DNA from: Thermoflexia bacterium
GTDB lineage: Bacteria > Chloroflexota > Anaerolineae > B4-G1 > SLSP01
DNA length: 6,269 nt
NCBI GenBank assembly: GCA_030605705.1
Contig: JAUWHU010000549.1
Coordinates: 1-6,269 of the forward strand
Direction: 5' to 3'
Shown: piece after piece, positions 1 to 4,401 of the stretch
How the letters are laid out: every line of letters begins with the position of its first letter
Position numbering within the stretch: position 1 is the first letter of the stretch
The notes under the pieces: generated by a model
What the model saw: the letters and a program-made list of their open reading frames with translations, nothing else
Told to the model about the DNA's origin: nothing
Database searches by the model: none
Program-made: the position numbers and the translations under genes

Positions 1-55
1 TCAGGAGACCGGCCCGAGCTCCCCCCAAATATTGAGAAGATATGATAACGGGCAC

Positions 56-77
56 GGGCGACCACAAGGGTACGCCC
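56..77. repeat. Imperfect palindrome, dispersed-repeat type
   Basis: GGGCG (56-60) pairs with CGCCC (73-77). Inside it ACC (61-63) can pair with GGT (69-71) once A72 is bulged, leaving a five-base loop. The unit resembles a GGGCGACC-type palindrome that I recall as recurring between genes in many bacterial genomes, including Chloroflexota; that recollection is not something the window shows, since only one copy is present. It lies about 100 bases before the DUF6398 gene. It could be the end of an upstream transcript's terminator, but no T tract follows. Confidence 0.5.
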
Positions 78-98
78 CTACCATTATACCCCGGATAT

Positions 99-126
99 TT
101 GTTTTGTGCCTGAATCGTGATATGCT
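99..126 (+). promoter_or_regulatory. Possible sigma-70 type promoter for the DUF6398 gene
   Basis: A TTGTTT box (99-104) is separated by 16 bases from TATGCT (121-126). The latter is preceded by TGA (118-120), giving an extended -10 form (TGn-TATGCT). Matches to consensus are 3 of 6 and 4 of 6, so the call rests mainly on spacing, the extended -10 and the position about 48 bases before the start codon. Confidence 0.3.
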
Positions 127-160
127 CAGTGTCAGTGAGAGACGGATCAACACAGGGTGT

Positions 161-165
161 AGGTG
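161..165 (+). promoter_or_regulatory. Ribosome binding site that decides the DUF6398 start
   Basis: AGGTG lies eight bases before ATG 174. The longer in-frame alternative, GTG at 117, has no purine-rich site before it and would add 19 residues unlike the conserved start of the family. ATG 174 is therefore preferred. Confidence 0.6.
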
Positions 166-173
166 AAAAGAAC

Positions 174-674
174 ATGCAGAAGAAAATTTCAGTTCCCAAG
201 AAGATGCGGGCCAGGTACGACGAAATCGTGAAACTGACTGACGATTTTTGTCAGGCGCATTTGAACGACGAGTATGCCGAATTATGTCGTGAGATGACCG
301 CCAAACTCAGTCGGAAAAGACCTTCGCCGTTGGAGAGGAGCCGCGTCAAAAGTTGGGCTGCTGCCATCATTTACACGATTGGGCGGATCAATTTCCTGTT
401 CGATAAAACCCAAACGCCGCACTTGGAGGCGCGACAGCTCTGCCAGTTGATAGGAGTCGGTCAAGGCACGGCCAGCGGCAAGTCAACCGAGATCATGCGG
501 ATGTTCAACCTGACGCAGTTCCACCCCGATTGGACGTTGCCGAGTCAGATGGATGGAAACCCCTTGGCCTGGATGATCTCGGTCAACGGATTCATCATAG
601 ACGCGCGCAGTGCTTCCCGCGAGATACAGGAAGAAGCGTTCCGCCTGGGACTGATCCCCTACCTACCCGATTAG
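174..674 (+). CDS. DUF6398 domain-containing protein
   Basis: This encodes a soluble 166-residue protein of unknown function. I recognise the family from its sequence pattern: an N-terminal VPKKMRARYDEIVKLTDDFC block (residues 7-26), the HLNDEYAELCREM stretch (29-41), KRPSPL (48-53), the WAAAIIYTIGRINFLFD core (61-77) and QTPHLEARQLCQLIGV (80-95). Residues about 84-110 look like a helix-turn-helix (ARQLCQLIG, turn, TASGKSTEIMRMF), so nucleic-acid binding is possible, but this is inference. After residue 113 there is a 50-residue tail rich in aromatics that is probably family-variable. No signal peptide, membrane segment or catalytic motif is visible. GQGTASGKST at 96-105 is not a P-loop because the spacing is wrong. 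It stands alone, with 264 bases before the next gene, so its job cannot be read from context. Confidence 0.8.
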   Translation: MQKKISVPKKMRARYDEIVKLTDDFCQAHLNDEYAELCREMTAKLSRKRPSPLERSRVKSWAAAIIYTIGRINFLFDKTQTPHLEARQLCQLIGVGQGTASGKSTEIMRMFNLTQFHPDWTLPSQMDGNPLAWMISVNGFIIDARSASREIQEEAFRLGLIPYLPD

Positions 675-860
675 GCCATTTTCCATTCTCAACCTTGACT
701 CCCCTGAAAAAACTCCGAATTGGTGGATTCAATAGGGACAACGCCCCACTTTCGCTCCGAAAACGGTCAAATTTAGGGACGGTATCACTAAAAATGGCAC
801 TTTTTCGCCTGTCTTCCCCCACCAGCGAGGGGCGAATGACCTTTTTTCAGTGGAGTCAAT
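675..860. other. Non-coding spacer after the DUF6398 gene
   Basis: No convincing coding sequence is present. Two short direct matches, TAGGGAC at about 733 and 773, and a TTCGCC/GGCGAA inverted pair are the only structures I see. No SAM-I (S-box) riboswitch signature is recognisable, although the next gene belongs to a family that is S-box controlled in Bacillus. No cobalamin box is recognisable either. A decayed mobile-element end is conceivable but nothing supports it directly. Confidence 0.4.
804..847 (+). terminator. Weak candidate intrinsic terminator
   Basis: TTCGCC (804-809) is complementary to GGCGAA (831-836), with some further CC/GG pairing possible inside. Five bases later there is a run of six T (842-847). 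The loop is long and the T run does not abut the stem. It lies 130 bases after the DUF6398 stop, so it would end that transcript or separate it from the methionine gene. Confidence 0.25.
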
Positions 861-930
861 CTTCAACTTTTAACTTTCAACTTCTAACTTCTAACTTCTA
901 ACTTCTAACTTTCAACTCTTAATTCTCAAT
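861..930. repeat. Heptamer tandem array, ten units
   Basis: Ten consecutive 7-base units fill 861-930 without a gap: CTTCAAC, TTTTAAC, TTTCAAC, four identical TTCTAAC (882-909), TTTCAAC, TCTTAAT and TCTCAAT. The last unit abuts the GGTGA at 931 that is the only ribosome-binding-like sequence before ATG 939, so the array forms the immediate 5' leader of the methionine gene. The identical central units and diverged outer units are the usual pattern of slippage-driven growth. Short heptanucleotide repeats of this style are known in cyanobacteria (STRR sequences); the kinship is by analogy only. Confidence 0.9.
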
Positions 931-938
931 GGTGACAT

Positions 939-2810
939 ATGTCCGCTAACCAATTCCTGACATTGTTAGAAACAGCCCCTCTCCCCTTGCTCCGCGATGG
1001 GGCGATGGGCACGATGCTCCACGCACGGGGCGTGGCGTTCACCGAGTGTTTCGACTCCTTGAACCTGACCCGGCCCGCGCTGGTGGCAGAGATCCACCAT
1101 GCCTACATCGAAGCCGGCGCGCAGATCATCCAGACCAACACCTTCGGCGCGAACCGCTACAAGCTGGCCGAGCACGGCCTGGCGGAGCAGGCGGCGGAAC
1201 TCAACCGCGCGGGGGTGGAGCTGGCCCGCCGCGTGGTGTCCGGCTCTTTCAAAGAGGTGCTCATCGCGGGGGATGTCGGGCCGTTAGGCGTGCGGCTGGC
1301 ACCCTTCGGACGGGTACACGCCGAACAAGCGCAGGAGGCTTTCGCTGAGCAGATCGCGGCGCTGGTCGCCGCCGGGGTGGATCTCATCTCGCTGGAGACC
1401 TTCGCCGATCTCTACGAACTCCGCGCGGCTGTGGCAGCAGCCCGCCAGGTGTGCGACCTGCCGGTGGTCGCCTCCATGACCTTCACGCGGGATGACTGCA
1501 CTTTGCTGGGTGACAGCCCCGAAAAAACCGCGCTCAGCCTCCAGGAGACCGGCGCCGACTTGCTCGGCGTCAATTGCTCCGGCGGCCCTACGCAGATCAT
1601 GCGCATTCTCCGGCGGATGCAGCAAGCCGTGCCCACTGCCCGCTTCAGCGCCGTCGCTAACGCCGGCTGGCCGGAGCGGATGGCCGGGCGGATCATGTAC
1701 TCGGCCACGCCGGACTACTTCGCTGAGTACGCGCTGGCCTTCCGGCAGGTAGGAGCTGCGCTCATCGGCGGCTGCTGCGGGACGACGCCGGCCCACATCG
1801 CCGCGATGCGCGCCGCCTTAGATGCCCCGCCCGGTCCCGAGCCGGAGCCGGAGGCGCTGAGATACGTCCCCACCGAGATTCCCGTCGCTCCGGAGGCGCA
1901 GCCCACGCAACTGGCGCAGAAACTGGCTGCCGGCAAGTTCATCATCTCCGTGGAAATAGACCCGCCGCACACCATCTCCAGCCACAAGCTGCTGGCCGGA
2001 GCCAGCCTGCTGGCCGAGGTGGGCGCCGACGTCATCAACGTGGCCGATAGCCCCATGGCGCGGATGCGGATGAGTCCCTGGGCCGTCTGCCACCTCATCC
2101 AGGAGGAAGTGGGCCTGGAAACGGTGCTGCACTTCCCCACGCGCGGGCGCAACATCCTGCGAGTGCAGGGGGACCTGCTGGCATCGCACACCTTAGGCAT
2201 TCGCAACGTCTTTGTCGTGATGGGGGACCCAACGTCCATTGGCGATTACCCGGAGGCGATGGACAACTACGACCTGGTTCCCTCAGGCCTGATCAAACTG
2301 ATCAAGCAACAGCTCAACACCGGGGTGGATCATGCCGGGACGGACATCGGACAGCCCACGGCCTTCGTCGTCGGCGGCGCGCTTAACCTTCTGGCTTCAA
2401 ACCCAGAGCGTGAGATGCGGGTGCTGCGGCGCAAAGTCCGCGCCGGCGTTGACTTCCTGCTGACGCAGCCGATCTATCAACCGGAACAGGCTCACGCTTT
2501 CTTAGAACGCTACGCGGCAAAGTACGGCCCGTTGACGGTACCGGTGCTGGTGGGCATCCTGCCGCTCTACGGCGCGCGCCACGCGCGCTTCCTGCACAAC
2601 GAGGTCCCCGGCATCAACATCAGCCCTGACATCTTCGCGCGTCTGGAGCGGGCGGGGAAAAACTCGCCCGCCGAGGGGGTGCAGATCGCGCGGGAACTCA
2701 TCGCGCAGCTGCGCCCGTGGGCCTCGGGGATTTACTTGATGCCGGCCTTCAACCGCTACGACCTGGCTGCGGAGATCGTGGAGAATGTGCGAATGAAGAA
2801 TGATGAATGA
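939..2810 (+). CDS. yitJ: Bifunctional homocysteine S-methyltransferase / methylenetetrahydrofolate reductase (YitJ type)
   Basis: This is a cytoplasmic one-carbon and methionine enzyme of 623 residues, close to the roughly 610 of B. subtilis YitJ. The N-terminal half (about 15-295) is a homocysteine-binding, zinc-dependent methyltransferase barrel. It shows DGAMGT (20-25), QTNTFGANR (65-73), the first zinc cysteine in VNCSGG (C213) and the pair in GGCCGTTPAHI (C279, C280). A Pro/Glu-rich linker (about 298-320) joins it to a MetF-like flavin barrel (about 325-615), which shows SVEIDPP (E339), MGDPT (D430), LTQPIY (Q510) and VGILPL (539-544). The reductase makes 5-methyl-THF; the first domain is expected to transfer a methyl group to homocysteine. 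The folate, cobalamin and activation domains of full MetH are absent, so the methyl donor is uncertain. ATG 939 is the only reasonable start before the conserved LLRDGAMG; GGTGA at 931-935 is only three bases away, a poor spacing. The last residues (MKNDE) lie in a repeat. Confidence 0.95.
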   Translation: MSANQFLTLLETAPLPLLRDGAMGTMLHARGVAFTECFDSLNLTRPALVAEIHHAYIEAGAQIIQTNTFGANRYKLAEHGLAEQAAELNRAGVELARRVVSGSFKEVLIAGDVGPLGVRLAPFGRVHAEQAQEAFAEQIAALVAAGVDLISLETFADLYELRAAVAAARQVCDLPVVASMTFTRDDCTLLGDSPEKTALSLQETGADLLGVNCSGGPTQIMRILRRMQQAVPTARFSAVANAGWPERMAGRIMYSATPDYFAEYALAFRQVGAALIGGCCGTTPAHIAAMRAALDAPPGPEPEPEALRYVPTEIPVAPEAQPTQLAQKLAAGKFIISVEIDPPHTISSHKLLAGASLLAEVGADVINVADSPMARMRMSPWAVCHLIQEEVGLETVLHFPTRGRNILRVQGDLLASHTLGIRNVFVVMGDPTSIGDYPEAMDNYDLVPSGLIKLIKQQLNTGVDHAGTDIGQPTAFVVGGALNLLASNPEREMRVLRRKVRAGVDFLLTQPIYQPEQAHAFLERYAAKYGPLTVPVLVGILPLYGARHARFLHNEVPGINISPDIFARLERAGKNSPAEGVQIARELIAQLRPWASGIYLMPAFNRYDLAAEIVENVRMKNDE

Positions 2811-2825
2811 GGAATGAGGAATGAT
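2791..2825. repeat. Heptamer tandem array overlapping the yitJ stop codon
   Basis: Five 7-base units run without a gap: GAATGAA, GAATGAT, GAATGAG, GAATGAG and GAATGAT. The array begins inside the yitJ-type gene, encodes its last residues and supplies the TGA stop at 2808-2810. Read on the opposite strand it has the same kind of C/T-rich composition as the array at 861-930. Confidence 0.85.
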
Positions 2826-2925
2826 GGTGGTGAGATTCTTAGTTTTTTCCCTAACCTGGACAAGCCAGAACCAAGAGGGACATAACCACGGAGAACATCA
2901 ACGACCATGAGGTCTTATGACCGAT

Positions 2926-3074
2926 GGCGGAGAAGAAAACAGTAAATCCAGAACTCTGTGTTGTGGGCACTGCCTGCCCACACTGCGCTCCGTGCCCTCC
3001 GTGGTGAATTTTTTGTTCTTTGTGCCAGGATTTGATTGATAAAATACTAAAGTCAGAAATGACGGAAAAGGAGG
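2926..3074 (+). repeat. Dispersed repeat, copy A, in the leader of the HhH gene
   Basis: The core at 2969-3008 matches 4293-4332 at 39 of 40 bases (one C/T difference). Similarity continues upstream to a shared GAAGAAA block. Downstream it runs through a 32-base stretch matching at 20 positions, then an identical AAAATACTAAA (3041-3051), to the ribosome binding site AAGGAGG (3068-3074). A CTCCGTGGT (2997-3005) has an inverted partner ACCACGGAG at 2885-2893. On the minus strand the core reads as the HHGGHG-type peptide often mispredicted as a hypothetical protein. The rest of the 2811-3078 spacer holds no gene I can support. Confidence 0.85.
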
Positions 3075-3078
3075 CGAT

Positions 3079-3516
3079 ATGAGTAAGTGTACTCCAGCGA
3101 CGTCCGAAGTTGGTACAGAGGAATGCCATCCCCTGAGATGGTTAGGACTGGCGGTGGTGTTGGCCGGCTGGGTCGCGTGGCGTGTGTGGCAACGAACCTG
3201 CCGGCGACCGGCTCTGCCGCCGCCAGCATCGCAGCCGGTGGAAATACCTCTGACGCCCATCGCCTCCGCCGATGACCTGACGCGCATTGAGGGCATCGGT
3301 CCCACGGTCGCTGCGCTGCTTGAGACAGCCGGCATCACGACGTTCGCCCAACTGGCCGTGACCGAGGTCACGCAGTTGAAGAGTCGCCTCCGGGCGGCGC
3401 GGCTGCCCTTCATGGACCCCACCACCTGGCCCCAACAGGCTGGCCTGGCGGCGGCAGGTGACTGGGAGAGGCTCGCTGCCCTGCAGGAAGAGCTCAAAGG
3501 TGGACGGCGAGCCTGA
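3079..3516 (+). CDS. Membrane-anchored helix-hairpin-helix protein
   Basis: This encodes 145 residues. A short polar N-terminus is followed by one hydrophobic segment (about 21-37, WLGLAVVLAGWVAWRVW), then basic residues (R39, R42, R43) and a Pro-rich linker (44-60). By the positive-inside rule the C-terminal domain is likely cytoplasmic. Residues 64-108 form a helix-hairpin-helix domain: DDLTRIEGIGPTVAALLETA (65-84) with the GIGP hairpin at 72-75, then GITTFAQLA. The tail contains DPTTWPQQAGLAAAGDWERL (113-132). That combination also occurs, as I recall, as a C-terminal module on varied proteins such as fusions annotated with ribosomal protein L21 or NuoE. HhH domains usually bind DNA backbone or mediate protein contacts; the partner here is unknown. 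A strong AAGGAGG lies four bases before ATG 3079. Its leader is a copy of the repeat also found before the ATPase gene. Confidence 0.82.
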   Translation: MSKCTPATSEVGTEECHPLRWLGLAVVLAGWVAWRVWQRTCRRPALPPPASQPVEIPLTPIASADDLTRIEGIGPTVAALLETAGITTFAQLAVTEVTQLKSRLRAARLPFMDPTTWPQQAGLAAAGDWERLAALQEELKGGRRA

Positions 3517-3536
3517 CCGGAGGGTGGGGGACCGTA

Positions 3537-3581
3537 GTGGCGACTTCAGTCGCTAGCTGTGGCCGGTCTCCTTACCGAGAC
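3537..3581. repeat. Paired-hairpin intergenic element
   Basis: GCGACT (3540-3545) and AGTCGC (3548-3553) form a perfect palindrome with a two-base centre; a G-T wobble and a T-A pair can extend the stem. A second stem follows: GTCTC (3566-3570) with GAGAC (3577-3581), loop of six. The element has the look of a mobile palindromic repeat. It lies 20 bases after the HhH stop, so it could also act as an mRNA 3' structure, but no T tract follows either stem. Reading frame continues through it from GTG 3537 into the Nudix gene, which could mislead start prediction. Confidence 0.6.
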
Positions 3582-3587
3582 ACAGAC

Positions 3588-3617
3588 GGGGGAAGATCAT
3601 CTGGGGGAAGATCATCT
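3588..3617 (+). repeat. Perfect 15-base tandem duplication carrying the Nudix ribosome binding site
   Basis: GGGGGAAGATCATCT occurs at 3588-3602 and again at 3603-3617 without any difference. The second copy abuts ATG 3618. The GGGGGA of that copy (3603-3608) lies nine bases before the ATG and is the best ribosome-binding-like sequence there. The duplication therefore places a second identical purine-rich block 15 bases upstream, with no start codon after it. Confidence 0.9.
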
Positions 3618-4169
3618 ATGGTAGGTATGGGCGTTCACATTGCCATCATCCGCGACGGGCGGGTGGTGCTGACCAAACGTGAGGATTTCGAAGTCTGGTG
3701 CCTTCCCGGCGGCGGCGTGGATTCCGGCGAATCTGTGGCCCTGGCGGCCATCCGGGAGGCCCGCGAAGAAACCGGGCTGGAGGTTCGTTTGACGCGGCTG
3801 GTAGGCATCTACTCCAAACCGCAATGGAGCGACCACGATCTGCTCTTCGCTGCCGAGCCGGTGGGCGGCGAGCTCGTATCCACATCCGCAGAAGTGGTGG
3901 ACATCGGCTACTTTGCTCCCTCGGCGTGGCCCGAACCGCTGATCCCCTGGCACCGGCAACGCTTGCAAGATGCGTTGAGCGCAGAACACGGCGCTCTGGC
4001 CTGCTCCCAGGACGTGCCGGTGATTTTCCCCCCGGAACTCTCGCGCCGGGAGCTCTACGCCCTGCGCGACCGGTCGGGCCTGTCGCGGCAGGAATTTTTC
4101 CTGCGGCTCATGGGGTCGTTGGAGATTATCCATTGCACCGTGGAGGTTGGCTCTGATGGTTGCTCCTGA
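3618..4169 (+). CDS. Nudix family hydrolase with C-terminal extension
   Basis: This encodes a cytoplasmic 183-residue hydrolase, presumably cleaving a nucleoside diphosphate linked to another moiety with a divalent metal; the substrate cannot be read from the sequence. The Nudix box is complete at residues 32-54: G32, E38, then R46-E47-A48-R49-E50-E51-T52-G53-L54. It is preceded by the typical VHIAIIRDGRVVLTKR strand region (6-21) and WCLPGG (27-32). The fold seems to end near HRQRLQDAL (112-120). Residues 121-183 form an extra tail with PPELSRRELYALRDRSGLSR and an EFFLRLMGSLE helix, of unknown role. ATG 3618 is chosen because family homology begins within a few residues of it. An in-frame GTG at 3537 would add 27 residues translated from the hairpin element and the 15-base duplication. 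ATG 3627 is possible but worse placed. Confidence 0.92.
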   Translation: MVGMGVHIAIIRDGRVVLTKREDFEVWCLPGGGVDSGESVALAAIREAREETGLEVRLTRLVGIYSKPQWSDHDLLFAAEPVGGELVSTSAEVVDIGYFAPSAWPEPLIPWHRQRLQDALSAEHGALACSQDVPVIFPPELSRRELYALRDRSGLSRQEFFLRLMGSLEIIHCTVEVGSDGCS

Positions 4170-4173
4170 TCTT

Positions 4174-4204
4174 GGAGAACACTCGTGAATCAATAGTGTT
4201 CCCC
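4174..4204 (+). terminator. Stem-loop just after the Nudix gene, possible terminator
   Basis: GAACACT (4177-4183) pairs perfectly with AGTGTTC (4195-4201). One A/C mismatch and two further G-C pairs (4174-4175 with 4203-4204) extend the stem; the loop is 11 bases. It begins five bases after the stop codon, the right place for a 3' end structure. No T tract follows, so classical intrinsic termination is doubtful; mRNA 3' protection is an alternative. Confidence 0.4.
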
Positions 4205-4239
4205 TTGAGTGTTGGTAACCCTGGAGGCAGCAATTTGAA

Positions 4240-4266
4240 CCGCCAAGACGCGAAGGGCGCGAAGAA
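4240..4266. repeat. Nine-base tandem repeat, RQDAK type
   Basis: Three successive nine-base units, CCGCCAAGA, CGCGAAGGG and CGCGAAGAA, share a C-G-C-x-A-A-G pattern. Translated on the + strand they give a peptide of the RQDAKGAKK kind. I recall this as a common product of intergenic repeats rather than of genes. The block directly precedes copy B of the dispersed repeat. Confidence 0.55.
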
Positions 4267-4395
4267 ACATCAGGAAACTTGGCGTTGTGTGTACTGCCTG
4301 CCCACACTGCGCTCCGTGTCCTCCGTGGTGAAATTCTTGCTCAATGTACAAAAATTTCATTGGCAAAATACTAAAAACGAACTGACTGAAAGGAG
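4255..4395 (+). repeat. Dispersed repeat, copy B, in the leader of the ATPase gene
   Basis: The core at 4293-4332 matches copy A (2969-3008) at 39 of 40 bases. The shared AAAATACTAAA block is at 4365-4375, 33 bases from the core end in both copies. The end of the repeat merges with the ATPase ribosome binding site AAAGGAG (4389-4395). The spacer 4170-4401 contains only this repeat, the nine-base repeat and the stem-loop; short reading frames across it are translations of repeat sequence. Confidence 0.85.
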
Positions 4396-4401
4396 TACCA
4401 G

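Noticed and set aside
1..45. Possible tail of an upstream gene ending at TGA 43-45
   Set aside because: Only 14 codons are visible, with no recognisable motif, and other frames also stay open for a similar length, so no gene end can be supported.
459..488. P-loop-like GQGTASGKST in the DUF6398 protein
   Set aside because: The glycine spacing does not fit G-x4-GK[ST], and relatives in the family, as I recall them, have a helix-turn-helix-like segment here without the lysine motif.
530..901. A 123-codon + strand frame running from within the DUF6398 gene through the spacer
   Set aside because: It is in a different frame from the conserved protein and ends in the heptamer array, giving a low-complexity FNFQLLTSNF tail.
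675..938. SAM or cobalamin riboswitch before the yitJ-type gene
   Set aside because: I looked for the conserved S-box and B12-box sequences and saw neither; the nearest structure is a weak stem with a T run.
2851..3497. Minus-strand frames of 92 and 199 codons over the spacer and HhH gene
   Set aside because: They read through copy A of the dispersed repeat (IHHGGHGAQ and TTEGTE peptides) and lie antisense to the HhH gene. No ribosome binding site or family match supports them.
3537..3617. N-terminal extension of the Nudix protein from GTG 3537
   Set aside because: The 27 extra residues would be encoded by a palindromic element and a 15-base duplication, and homology to Nudix proteins begins only after ATG 3618.
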